A stretch of 64,000 nt of DNA from an uncultured Gammaproteobacteria bacterium (GTDB taxonomy: Bacteria; Pseudomonadota; Gammaproteobacteria; Arenicellales; UBA868): positions 53,185 to 117,184 of the forward strand of contig CAJQRU010000072.1 of NCBI GenBank assembly GCA_905612355.1, in the 5' to 3' direction. The position numbers and the translations under genes are program-made. How positions within the stretch are numbered: position 1 is the first letter of the stretch; each line of letters begins with the position of its first letter. Of this stretch, positions 17,155-25,859 are shown piece after piece. The notes below the pieces were generated by a model, which had not been told where the DNA came from, made no database searches, and saw only the letters and a program-made list of their open reading frames with translations.

Positions 17155-18702
17155 ATGAACCAGGAGGCGGCATTCTTTAGCGGCGAGCGGTCGTTGTCTC
17201 GCGCTGGTTTCCAGTCGCGTGTTTTACGGGCCGGTAATGTGCTCGCGTCGTTGGGGGTGGGGCCAGGTGATGCAGTCGCCTTATTGCTGCGCAACGATTT
17301 CTGTTTTTTCGAAGCGACTTACGGGGCGAATCTAGTGGGCGCCTACGCAGTGCCGATTAACTGGCATTCTACTGATGATGAATTAGCTTATCTGCTAGAG
17401 GATTCGCAGCCGCGGGTGTTGGTGGGTCATGCGGATTTGCTGGCCGGAGTTTTCGGTGCCTTGACTCACGCGAAGCGGCGGGGTATGCAGGTTTTGGTGG
17501 TCGAAACCGCACCGGAATTAGCCGCAGCCTATGGGCTTGCGAAAGAAGTCTGTCTGGCGCGTGGCGAGGACCCCTTATGGAGTGCGCTTATCGAGAACGC
17601 GGCAGAGCTCCCAGATCAACGTGGCGAGGTCATTCAGTCCATGTTTTATACCTCGGGGACGACCGGGTCGCCCAAGGGGGTCCGCCGCTTAGCCCAGTCG
17701 AAAAGTGGCGCTGAAACATTAGGTCGAATTCGTGATCGTATCTTTGGCTTAAGCTCAGGGATCAGCGCACTCGTTCCAGGCCCTCTCTACCATAGTGCGC
17801 CGAACTCCATGGCGCTTAGGGCGGCTTCGCAGGCACAGACCATGGTGTTAATGCCACGCTTTGATAGCGAGGAATGCCTTCGCCTGATCGAGAAATATCG
17901 GATAACCAACATGTTTATGGTGCCGACAATGTTGGTGCGCCTGTTGAAGTTACCGCCAGCGGTCCGTGCCCAATACGACACGACGTCACTTCGGTACGTC
18001 ATGATTGCCGCCGCACCATGCCCTGCGGAAGTTAAACGGAAAATGATTCATTGGTGGGGACCCATTGTTCATGAGTTTTATGGGTCGACGGAGCTCGGGT
18101 ACATGACGATTTGTGATTCTGCGGAATCACTTAGGAAGCCCGGTACGGTGGGGCGAGCGGTTAATGGGGCGCGGGTTAAAGCGCTGGATTCGAATGGCAA
18201 CGAGGTTTCCGTAGGTGAGCCAGGTGAGATTTTTGGTCGGCTTTCAGCCTTCCCAGACTTCACTTATAACAATCGTGATGAGGAGCGGGCCGAAATTGAA
18301 AGAGACGGGTTAATCACTTGCGGCGATATGGGTTATTTTGACCGTGACGGTTATCTTTTCTTATGCGATAGAGTGCGTGACATGGTGATCTCTGGCGGGG
18401 TCAATATCTACCCGGCAGAGATTGAAGCGAGTTTGCTTGGCATGCCTGGAGTTGCAGATTGCGCGGTGTTTGGGGTTCCCCATGACGAGTATGGAGAGCA
18501 ATTGTTAGCGATTGTGCAATGTGTAACCGGACATTCTCTGAAGGCTGAAGATATCAAGACTTATCTGCGCGAGCGAATAGCAGGGTTCAAGGTTCCTCGC
18601 CGCGTAGAGTTTCAACGCGAACTCCCTCGGGAGGATTCAGGAAAAATATTTAAACGTCGACTTCGCGAGCCCTATTGGCGGGGTGAGTCTAGAAAGATTT
18701 AA
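17155..18702 (+). CDS. acyl-CoA synthetase (AMP-dependent synthetase/ligase)
   Basis: Adenylate-forming acid:CoA ligase, 515 residues. The phosphate-binding loop YTSGTTGSPKGV is at 165-176, the STELGY adenine-side motif near 317, the hinge-region DRVRDMVISGGVNIYPAEIE near 409, and the catalytic C-terminal Lys in REDSGKIFKRRL. These enzymes activate a carboxylic acid with ATP and CoA in the cytoplasm. The acid is unknown, but the CoA-ester block on the opposite strand immediately downstream (thiolase to SDR) suggests its product feeds that pathway. The ATG at 17155 follows an AGGTGGGG stretch. It converges on the thiolase gene with 10 bp between the stops. Confidence 0.9.
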   Translation: MNQEAAFFSGERSLSRAGFQSRVLRAGNVLASLGVGPGDAVALLLRNDFCFFEATYGANLVGAYAVPINWHSTDDELAYLLEDSQPRVLVGHADLLAGVFGALTHAKRRGMQVLVVETAPELAAAYGLAKEVCLARGEDPLWSALIENAAELPDQRGEVIQSMFYTSGTTGSPKGVRRLAQSKSGAETLGRIRDRIFGLSSGISALVPGPLYHSAPNSMALRAASQAQTMVLMPRFDSEECLRLIEKYRITNMFMVPTMLVRLLKLPPAVRAQYDTTSLRYVMIAAAPCPAEVKRKMIHWWGPIVHEFYGSTELGYMTICDSAESLRKPGTVGRAVNGARVKALDSNGNEVSVGEPGEIFGRLSAFPDFTYNNRDEERAEIERDGLITCGDMGYFDRDGYLFLCDRVRDMVISGGVNIYPAEIEASLLGMPGVADCAVFGVPHDEYGEQLLAIVQCVTGHSLKAEDIKTYLRERIAGFKVPRRVEFQRELPREDSGKIFKRRLREPYWRGESRKI

Positions 18703-18712
18703 TCCTTCGGAG

Positions 18713-19918
18713 TTATGCCCCCTGCTGCCCAACGATGACGACCGAGCAGACATTCTGATGAGGGAAGCCGCCCAGATTATGTGTTAAACCAAAAACGGGA
18801 TCATGGGCAGTTTGTCGATCCCCCGCCCGGCCCTGCATCTGAAGATAGATTTCATACAACATACGTAGTCCTGATGCCCCGATGGGATGCCCGAAACACT
18901 TCAGCCCTCCGTCAATCTGACAGGGGACTTTGCCGTCTGAGTCGTAAAATCCGTTCCTGACGTCATTAATCGCCTCGCCTTCGGGTGAGATATAAAGATC
19001 TTCCATGGTCACAAGTTCTGTAACCGAGAAACAATCATGCACCTCGAGAAGATCGATTGCCGTGCGCGGCTTTTCGATGCCGGCCTCTTGGTACGCGCGT
19101 TTGGAAGCTGCGCGTGTGGTCATGAAGTAACTACCGTCCCATGAATTGTGTTGCACCTCGGTACCATTAGAGACCGCGAGCTGTAGTGCTTTTACGGTAA
19201 TCAGGTCTTTCTTGCCTAATGCAGCGGCAATATCTGGAGTGGTGACAATGGCGCATGCTGATCCGTCAGACACCCCACAACAATCAAAGAGCCCCAGTGG
19301 TTCAGCGATCATAGGCGCGTTCAACACTTGTTCTTCGGTAATCGGTTTTCTAAGGTGGGCCTTCGGATTCTTTGCGCCGTTGTCATGGCTTTTCACGGAA
19401 ATATGTGCCATGGCTTGCTTAAGATCTTGTTTCGAGACACGATGTTTTGCCTGATATGCGCTCGCCAATTGGGCAAAGGATCCTGGGGCGGACATATTCG
19501 ACCAATACATGTCATTTAACCCACCACGAGACCTTTGCGGCAACCCGCCATATCCTGTGTCTTTTAGTTTTTCGACACCTAACGCGAGGGCGATATCGGC
19601 GGCACCGGAGGCAACTGCGTATACGGCACCGCGGAATGCCTCCGAGCCCGAGGCGCAATAGTTCTCGACACGCGTGACCGGTATATAAGGCAGCCTTAAG
19701 GCCATGGCGAGTGGTATGCCGGATTTGCCTACGTGTTGTTCTTCAATGGCGGTTGAAAACCAGGCCGCCTCAATTTGATCTTTTTCGATGCCGGCGTCTT
19801 TCAGCGCTTCCGAAAATGACTCCACCATCAAGTCCTCAGCATTGTCATTCCAGCGTTCACCAAATTTGGAACAGCCCATTCCGAGAATCGCGACCTTATC
19901 TCTGATCCCTTTAGCCAT
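18713..19918 (-). CDS. thiolase-family protein (SCP2/acetyl-CoA acetyltransferase type)
   Basis: 401 residues of the thiolase fold, SCP2-thiolase subgroup. The nucleophile is Cys88 in VENYCASGSEAFR and the C-terminal catalytic segment is CFGHPIGASGLRM. Proteins of this subgroup next to a DUF35 protein act as thiolases or as retro-aldolases in sterol side-chain and branched-acid breakdown. The gene starts 2 bp after the stop of the KAS/HMGS-DUF35 fusion, so the two are translationally coupled and their products probably form a complex. Last gene of the minus-strand CoA operon. Confidence 0.9.
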   Translation of the reverse strand: MAKGIRDKVAILGMGCSKFGERWNDNAEDLMVESFSEALKDAGIEKDQIEAAWFSTAIEEQHVGKSGIPLAMALRLPYIPVTRVENYCASGSEAFRGAVYAVASGAADIALALGVEKLKDTGYGGLPQRSRGGLNDMYWSNMSAPGSFAQLASAYQAKHRVSKQDLKQAMAHISVKSHDNGAKNPKAHLRKPITEEQVLNAPMIAEPLGLFDCCGVSDGSACAIVTTPDIAAALGKKDLITVKALQLAVSNGTEVQHNSWDGSYFMTTRAASKRAYQEAGIEKPRTAIDLLEVHDCFSVTELVTMEDLYISPEGEAINDVRNGFYDSDGKVPCQIDGGLKCFGHPIGASGLRMLYEIYLQMQGRAGDRQTAHDPVFGLTHNLGGFPHQNVCSVVIVGQQGA

Positions 19919-19920
19919 TG

Positions 19921-21399
19921 TTAAGGTTTCCCGTTGTTATCGAAAGCGTTATCGATCGGTACCGCTTTCCAGAAGTATCGGCGGAATCCACGCACCACAT
20001 CATAGTCCTTCACTCGAAACATGAGGCACATCGCTTGCCCGACGGAAAGTTCCGAGTCAGAAAAAATATCCGTGAAGTCAAGCATCGCTCTACCACCCTC
20101 ATCAAACTGTACCATGCCGTAGTAAGCGGGAGGATCCGGGGAATAGGTGAGGCGATCAGCCGTATACGAATTCACTTTGCACGACAGGTTTGAGAATGGG
20201 TGGTCAGCTTGCGTGTTCAATGCACCACAATCGGGATTCACGCAAAGGTTGGATTTCGGATATTGCAGTGTATCGCAGGTCTCGCAACGTCCACCAATGA
20301 GGCCAAGCAACATTTCTTTGTTCCGGTAAAGTGTGGTCAGACCTGTTTGCTTATCCACCTCGGCCCGGAGGCCTTGCTCAATGGTTACCAGATCGTTAAT
20401 CGCCAAATATCGGTGATAATTGTCATCCTGACATCCCGCACTCAACAGTTGGTTTACGTCTTTCATGGGACCTTGTGTAACGACCTGATCAGTTGTTCGA
20501 AAGAGCAGGGCGTCGCAGCCTTGTCCAAACCCTGCAATCAGGATTAACTGGCCAGGCGTTGCCTCCTCGAGTGCGTGCGTAAGCATCAGAAGGGTATGGA
20601 TAGATCCAGCTTCCCCTGTGCGCCCCTGTAAGTTGTCACGCACCGCACTGTCGGAAATGCCGAGTGTTTTTGCCAACATGCCGGCAACCCGTCTAGCAGG
20701 TGAAGGAAAGCAGAAATGATCGATTTCTGCAGCTGCGATGTCCGCATTGGATAAAGCCTGACGAACCGCACTAGGCACGATCTTAAGGAACCCCTCGTCC
20801 CGCACCCATCGTTCTTCCCACACGTAATCGAATGGTTGATTCTGCCCCCGGTAGTGATCAACAAAATCAACGCTTTGTGTCGCGTAGCCGACAAGCGTGG
20901 CGACACCCTCGCCAGGTCCTACTAACAGGGCAGCGCCGCCATCTCCAGAAGTCAGTTGGAGTGGGCTGCTTGCTTTAGTCTGGCGTTTTTCCCCACCGAT
21001 CACCAGAGTGTTGCGCTGATTTCCCACTGCAATTTGCAAGGCGGTCAACAAGGCCGAAGTGCCTGCGCGCTGCGACCCGGTGATATCCATTGTGTGAAGA
21101 TCATTGCCAAGGTGCAATGCTTCCGCGGCGATCCCGGCATTCTGTCGGTCCTGGAACGGCAGGCTGGTGGAAGCCAGATAAAGACCGTCAATCTGCGTGT
21201 ATTGTTGTGGAGTGAGCGCATTGCGTGCAGCTTCCACTGCCATCGTGAGCGCATCTTCATCCCAGTTGGCGATTGCACGTTCACCCTTCCCGAGATTCGC
21301 GAGTGAGGGGTTAAACCAACTGTACGCGCGAGCCATGACTTCCCGTTGTAGCCGCGCCTTGGGGATATAGGCGCCAAATGCGTGTATGCCAACGCTCAT
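19921..21399 (-). CDS. HMG-CoA synthase/KAS III-like protein fused to DUF35 zinc ribbon-OB domain
   Basis: 492 residues. Residues 1-310 are an HMG-CoA-synthase/KAS III-like thiolase-fold domain; about 360-492 is a DUF35 acyl-CoA-binding domain with a zinc ribbon (Cys372, Cys375, Cys386, Cys391) and an OB fold. The catalytic Cys position in the DxxxxCxGGT pattern holds Gln110 (DITGSQRAGTSAL), so normal Claisen condensation by an acyl-Cys intermediate is not expected. Gln at this position is known from decarboxylating KSQ domains; whether that applies here is open. It is coupled to the thiolase gene 2 bp downstream. Confidence 0.85.
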   Translation of the reverse strand: MSVGIHAFGAYIPKARLQREVMARAYSWFNPSLANLGKGERAIANWDEDALTMAVEAARNALTPQQYTQIDGLYLASTSLPFQDRQNAGIAAEALHLGNDLHTMDITGSQRAGTSALLTALQIAVGNQRNTLVIGGEKRQTKASSPLQLTSGDGGAALLVGPGEGVATLVGYATQSVDFVDHYRGQNQPFDYVWEERWVRDEGFLKIVPSAVRQALSNADIAAAEIDHFCFPSPARRVAGMLAKTLGISDSAVRDNLQGRTGEAGSIHTLLMLTHALEEATPGQLILIAGFGQGCDALLFRTTDQVVTQGPMKDVNQLLSAGCQDDNYHRYLAINDLVTIEQGLRAEVDKQTGLTTLYRNKEMLLGLIGGRCETCDTLQYPKSNLCVNPDCGALNTQADHPFSNLSCKVNSYTADRLTYSPDPPAYYGMVQFDEGGRAMLDFTDIFSDSELSVGQAMCLMFRVKDYDVVRGFRRYFWKAVPIDNAFDNNGKP

Positions 21400-21433
21400 C
21401 AGGTCTCCTTTTTTATTTTATTGCTGCGATGCT

Positions 21434-22573
21434 TTAACCAATCGCGCCGCTGCGCACCAGTTGCGCGATTTCACTATCATCAAAGCCCCACCCCTGAAGT
21501 ACCTCATCGTTGTGTTCTCCGGGTAGGGGTGGCGCAGTCGGGGTGTTACTGGGCGTGACGCTGAAGCGCGGTGCAGGCGCCGCCTGTAGAGTTCCCTCAA
21601 TCTCGATGAAAGTCCCGCGAGCGACATTGTGTGGATGTTGCGGAGCTTCGCTCATGGTCAGGACCGGCGCAAAACAGGCGTCGGTGTTTTCGAGTAATTC
21701 TCGCCAATGCGTCTGGTCGTGAGTAATAAAGACAGCGGCTAAGCGAGATTTAGCTGCGCCCCAGTTTTCCGAATTCATTGGGTTTTGGAATTCCGGTGCA
21801 TCAGTCAGACCCAATTTCTCAAGCAGCAGTTTATGAAATTGTGGCTCAATGGCCCCGAGGGCAATCCATCGTCCATCGGCACATTCATAGGTGCTATAAA
21901 AGTAGGCACCACCGTCTACCAGGTTGTTGTAGCGATCCTCGTTCCAACGACCGGTTGCTCTTAACGTTAAAGCGCTGCCCATTAACAGGGGAACCCCGTC
22001 AGTCATTGCGGCGTCGACTACCTGACCGCGGCCTGTGGTTTGCACTTGCAATAAAGCGGCCAAAATGCCCGTGGTTAGCATCATGCCACCGGCTCCAAAA
22101 TCAGCCACCATATTTAGCGGGGGTACGGGACCACTCATTTCCGATCCGATCGCAGAGAGGGCGCCGGTAATGCCAAGGTAGTTGATATCGTGGCCCGCGG
22201 CCTGGGCTAACGGCCCTGACTGTCCCCATCCTGTTACACGGCCATAAACGAGGCGAGGGTTGCGCGCTAGACAGATGTCCGGTCCGAGGCCGAGACGTTC
22301 CATGACCCCCGGGCGAAAGCCTTCCACCAGGGCATCGGCCTGATCGATCAGACGCAAAGCGGTTGCTATGCCATCGGTCGATTTCAGATTGATCCCTACT
22401 GAACGACGGGATCGATCGAGGATGTTTTTTCTGGCGTCCACGGTGCTGGGATGCCCACCGATACGATCGATTCGTACTACGTCAGCGCCCATATCGCCAA
22501 GCATCATGGCACAGAATGGACCCGGCCCGAGACCTGTGAGTTCAATCACTTTAATGCCTGAAAGTGTGCCCAT
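21434..22573 (-). CDS. CaiB/BaiF-family CoA-transferase or alpha-methylacyl-CoA racemase
   Basis: Type III CoA-transferase fold, 379 residues from the chosen ATG at 22573. That start gives MGTLSGIKVIELTGLGPGP, the typical family N-terminus; an upstream start at 22606 would overlap the preceding gene and add 11 atypical residues. MLGDMGADVVRID and a conserved Asp in GHDINYLGITGAL are visible. Its length and GPGPFCAMMLGDMGADV resemble alpha-methylacyl-CoA racemases, which epimerise 2-methyl branched acyl-CoA esters; a CoA-transferase role is the alternative. It sits between MaoC hydratase and the HMGS-like gene, consistent with branched-chain or isoprenoid acid breakdown. Confidence 0.87.
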   Translation of the reverse strand: MGTLSGIKVIELTGLGPGPFCAMMLGDMGADVVRIDRIGGHPSTVDARKNILDRSRRSVGINLKSTDGIATALRLIDQADALVEGFRPGVMERLGLGPDICLARNPRLVYGRVTGWGQSGPLAQAAGHDINYLGITGALSAIGSEMSGPVPPLNMVADFGAGGMMLTTGILAALLQVQTTGRGQVVDAAMTDGVPLLMGSALTLRATGRWNEDRYNNLVDGGAYFYSTYECADGRWIALGAIEPQFHKLLLEKLGLTDAPEFQNPMNSENWGAAKSRLAAVFITHDQTHWRELLENTDACFAPVLTMSEAPQHPHNVARGTFIEIEGTLQAAPAPRFSVTPSNTPTAPPLPGEHNDEVLQGWGFDDSEIAQLVRSGAIG

Positions 22574-22584
22574 TCTGTTGTGTG

Positions 22585-23448
22585 TTAACCCCGTATACCA
22601 ATGCAACCGTTGTTGAGGACGACGATGTTTCGTTCGGTTGCAATCGCACGAAAAGAGATGTTGTTTCCTTCAAGCCACATTTCAGTTCGAATGGTTTCGC
22701 CCGGATAGACCGGGGCTGAAAAACGTAGTTGCATCGAATGAAATTTCTGGGCCTCGTAGTCTAAACAGCTTTTGAGGACGGCATGGCCTGCGATACCGAG
22801 TGTGCACAAGCCGTGGAGTATGGGTGCGTCGAAGCCTGCGCTTCGAGCGACCTCGGGGCTTGCGTGCAAGGGATTGGGATCGCCGGAGAGTCGATAAATG
22901 AGGGCGGCCTGGGGTACGCTGGTTAGATCACAGACCCGGTCTGCCGGTCGATCAGGTAAAGGGTGAGGGCGAGGCTGTGTGACAGAGGGTCCGCCGAAGC
23001 CCCCGTCACTGCGGGCCACGGTCGTAGAAGTGAGGGTGGCGAGGGATTCACCGGTGTTGCGATTCTGGATATGTCGCTCTGTGTAAATCAGGGCCCCGCG
23101 TCCTTCGCCTTTATCCAGGATGTCTGTTACCCGAGTTTGGGCAACGACGGTCGCGGCCGATGGTAAGGGGCGATGGAGTTCAATGCCTTGTTCACCATGT
23201 AGAAGCGTTTCCCAAGTGACACCGGTGGAGGCTTCGCGCAGCCAGAAACCTGGGGTGCCCAGAACTGCCGCCATCGTCGGCAGGGCGATGAGCTCCGGCT
23301 CTTCAAATACATAACGCAGCTGTCTCTCATCGAGAGGGTCGTTACCCAATCCAACGCCAAGCGCGTAAAGAATTGAATCTTTCTCGGTATAAGTTTGCTC
23401 AATCTCCGGGAATGGCCAATTCAGCAGGGTATCGTAGTCAATGGTCAT
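22585..23448 (-). CDS. MaoC-family (R)-specific enoyl-CoA hydratase 2
   Basis: 287 residues in a two-hot-dog arrangement like the hydratase 2 part of peroxisomal multifunctional enzyme 2. The hydratase 2 signature is in the C-half: SGDPNPLHASPEVARSAGF, followed by PILHGLCTLG, giving the catalytic Asp/His pair. The start ATG at 23448 overlaps the stop of the upstream SDR by one base (TGATG); a GTG one codon earlier is also possible. It should hydrate trans-2-enoyl-CoA to (R)-3-hydroxyacyl-CoA, the substrate of the coupled SDR. Confidence 0.92.
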   Translation of the reverse strand: MTIDYDTLLNWPFPEIEQTYTEKDSILYALGVGLGNDPLDERQLRYVFEEPELIALPTMAAVLGTPGFWLREASTGVTWETLLHGEQGIELHRPLPSAATVVAQTRVTDILDKGEGRGALIYTERHIQNRNTGESLATLTSTTVARSDGGFGGPSVTQPRPHPLPDRPADRVCDLTSVPQAALIYRLSGDPNPLHASPEVARSAGFDAPILHGLCTLGIAGHAVLKSCLDYEAQKFHSMQLRFSAPVYPGETIRTEMWLEGNNISFRAIATERNIVVLNNGCIGIRG

Positions 23449-24368
23449 CACATCGGGTCCCAGCTGAAAATGTCCTGACTGCGATCCAGCGGATAGAGCT
23501 GGGCCTTAAATGCGGGAAACGCCTGTGTGATCAGACTTTCCGGAGTCCAACCTGCCCCATCATGCACACTTCGGATAGGGCGGTTCTGACTAATCAGGAA
23601 CACTTCGTTATGACGAACGGCAAATATTTGACCGGTAATGTCATGCCCGGCGTCCGATGCCAGGGCGACGATAAGCGGTGCAATTTTGTCAGGGGTCATT
23701 TGTTTGAGTTTTTCAACGCGTTCTTTCTGGGCCTCATCATTGACCGGGATGGACCCAATCATTCGACTCCAGGCAAACGGTGCGATGCAATTGGAGCGCA
23801 CATTAAAGCGTTCCATATCAAGGGCAATAGATTTGGATAGGCCGACGATTCCCATTTTGGCGGCGGCATAATTAGCTTGGCCAAAGTTTCCAATCAGTCC
23901 AGAAGTCGATGTCATATGAACCATACAGCCTGACTGTTGTTCTCGAAAGTGCTTAGCGGCGGCGCTAGCAATATTAAAAGCCCCCTTTAGATGAACGTCG
24001 ATGACCGCATCCCAATCTGATTCAGACATTTTATGAAATATGACATCACGCAAAATGCCAGCATTGTTTACGATCAAATCGATTCGACCGAAGGTATCCA
24101 CAGCTTGTTGCACCATGCGTCTGGCTGCGGCACCCTCGGAAACGCTGTCGACATTAGTGTCGGCGTAACCGCCCAGGCTTCGAATGTGGTTAGCTACTTC
24201 TTCTGCGGGCGTCGAATCAGCTCCTTCACCGTAACCGCTACCACCCAAATCATTGACTAATACGCTAGCCCCATAGGCGGCTAACAGTTTGGAAATTTCT
24301 GCGCCGATACCGCGGCCGGCGCCAGTAACCAGCGCAACTTTTCCGTGAAGAAGGTCAGTCATGCTCAT
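23448..24368 (-). CDS. SDR-family (R)-3-hydroxyacyl-CoA dehydrogenase-like protein
   Basis: 306 residues, short-chain dehydrogenase. The cofactor motif is VTGAGRGIGAEIS, with NNAGILRD, the Ser in TSTSG and the active-site YAAAK. The C-terminal 60 residues (from VRHNEVFLISQNRPIRSVH) match the extension of the dehydrogenase unit of multifunctional enzyme 2 and related bacterial proteins. It should oxidise (R)-3-hydroxyacyl-CoA with NAD. The stop overlaps the MaoC start, so dehydrogenase and hydratase are translationally coupled and together mimic MFE-2 as two proteins. A second ATG two codons downstream is an alternative start. Confidence 0.92.
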   Translation of the reverse strand: MSMTDLLHGKVALVTGAGRGIGAEISKLLAAYGASVLVNDLGGSGYGEGADSTPAEEVANHIRSLGGYADTNVDSVSEGAAARRMVQQAVDTFGRIDLIVNNAGILRDVIFHKMSESDWDAVIDVHLKGAFNIASAAAKHFREQQSGCMVHMTSTSGLIGNFGQANYAAAKMGIVGLSKSIALDMERFNVRSNCIAPFAWSRMIGSIPVNDEAQKERVEKLKQMTPDKIAPLIVALASDAGHDITGQIFAVRHNEVFLISQNRPIRSVHDGAGWTPESLITQAFPAFKAQLYPLDRSQDIFSWDPM

Positions 24369-24425
24369 ATGATGCGCTTGAGTGTCCTTTGCGTGCGTGT
24401 AACACCGTGTTCGGAAAATGCCATG

Positions 24426-25472
24426 TCACCAGCTTTGTGAAAACTGTTTGAACTGGCTATCAATGTCCTGTACCTCTGCGACTAGTTTATGCACATCGTT
24501 TTCGTCGGGCAGTGAGGAAAGATCCAAGGCGATCGTATCGGTTTGACCCTGAAATCGCTCACGCACCCTCGAGACCAATTCGTCAGGGGGCGCGATGATG
24601 GAAAACTCATCGACAACGTGGTCAGGAACCTCAGCTGCCATCTTGCTCCAGAGCCCTTGGCGCGACATCTGATGCAATGTCGACCCGAGATCTTCCCAAC
24701 CGTGCAACGCCAATACGGGCAAGTAAGTACGGGTGGATCCGTAAAATGCAATCCGGGCACGAATGTCTTCACGTGCTTGGGTTAGGGTTTTTTGATCAGC
24801 GCCCGTCGCAACGAAGCCGCCCCCCCACACTTCAAATAAAGAACGGTCTCGTCCGCTCTTAATGAGACCCGATTGAATCTCAGGAAGGGCGATTTCTGTA
24901 ATGTATTTCCGTGTCGCAAAGGGATGAAGTCTGACCCCATCGCAGATCTGGCCAGCGAGTCTCATCATGGCCGGTCCGACGGCTGCAATAGTGACGGGTA
25001 TAGCGTGCAGGTTTGATTTTTCCGGTGAAAATTCAGGTGTCATCAATGTGAATTGGTAGTGTTCTCCGCGGTAATCCAGCGGCTCATTGTTTTCCCAACA
25101 TCGCCAGATCGCCCGCAGGGCCTGTATATATTCCCGCAGTCGAGGCTGCGGAGCGGACCAGGGCACACTAAAACGGCGTTCATTGTGACCCTTCACTTGC
25201 GTGCCCAAGCCGAGCGTGAATCGTCCGGAAGATTGGGTATGCAGGTCCCAGGCGCTGTGAGCAACCACCATGGGGCTGCGCGGGAAACACACAGCAATGG
25301 CAGTTCCTAATTGAACTCGCTGCGTAGCGGTAGTGGCAATAGCGAGCGACATGAAAGGGTCATTGTTCAATTCAAAAGTGACGACGCCATCAAATCCATG
25401 AGATTCGGCGGTCGCTGCCTGAGTACGTATTTCGTTCCAGTTGGAGGATCGAATGCCATGTTCTATTCTCAT
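24426..25472 (-). CDS. luciferase-like (LLM class) flavin-dependent oxidoreductase
   Basis: 348 residues, bacterial luciferase-like TIM-barrel family that uses FMNH2 or F420. Visible segments include the N-terminal FDGVVTFELNNDPF, RVQLGTAIAVCFPRSPMVVA and GRFTLGLGTQVKGHNERRF, typical of the actinobacterial-style F420-dependent group; in gammaproteobacteria a flavin-dependent role is as likely. Reaction unknown. It is the first gene of the minus-strand CoA operon (57 bp before the SDR) and may start the pathway by oxygenating a substrate. Confidence 0.85.
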   Translation of the reverse strand: MRIEHGIRSSNWNEIRTQAATAESHGFDGVVTFELNNDPFMSLAIATTATQRVQLGTAIAVCFPRSPMVVAHSAWDLHTQSSGRFTLGLGTQVKGHNERRFSVPWSAPQPRLREYIQALRAIWRCWENNEPLDYRGEHYQFTLMTPEFSPEKSNLHAIPVTIAAVGPAMMRLAGQICDGVRLHPFATRKYITEIALPEIQSGLIKSGRDRSLFEVWGGGFVATGADQKTLTQAREDIRARIAFYGSTRTYLPVLALHGWEDLGSTLHQMSRQGLWSKMAAEVPDHVVDEFSIIAPPDELVSRVRERFQGQTDTIALDLSSLPDENDVHKLVAEVQDIDSQFKQFSQSW

Positions 25473-25859
25473 CCTACAGGTCTCCGGCTACACGACTGAT
25501 TGTCCATTGAGTGCGATTGACAGAGGCTAAAGTCATGCACAGTAAGTCTTGCTCTCGAATCTGCGATTAAAGATGCGTTGCTTGGCTAGAACAAATGGAT
25601 CTAAGGCAGCGTGCCAGAGTCCATTCCGGTCGGTCGGATTCTCTATGGTTGAGTCCGACGTAAAAAGAAAATCGCGTCATTTGTATAGGTTCGAATTAGT
25701 CATGCGATATTAGGCACGTCGGGATTGTAATGCGATTTCATCCTTACCTCGACTCTGGATGACCTATAGCCTGTTCAAGTTTTGTTGGAAATGTTTATCA
25801 TGGGCCAAAGCATAGCGCCTCACGATACAGCGCTCTATACAAACTCAGGTATTCAATAT
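25473..25859. promoter_or_regulatory. 387-bp divergent intergenic region
   Basis: Separates the CoA operon (minus) from the TRAP/hydantoinase operon (plus), so it should contain both promoters and possibly an operator. I see no gene. ATGCGAT occurs twice as a direct repeat 28 bp apart (25702-25708 and 25730-25736), and AAATCGC near 25669 is the inverse of GCGATTT at 25732-25738. These could be regulator sites but the matches are short. An in-frame TTG at 25782 could extend the downstream gene by 26 residues; the extension does not look like the family. Confidence 0.35.

Noticed and set aside
22574-22606. Upstream start of the CaiB-type gene at 22606
   Set aside because: It would overlap the MaoC gene by 22 bp and add residues atypical of the family; ATG 22573 gives the standard N-terminus.
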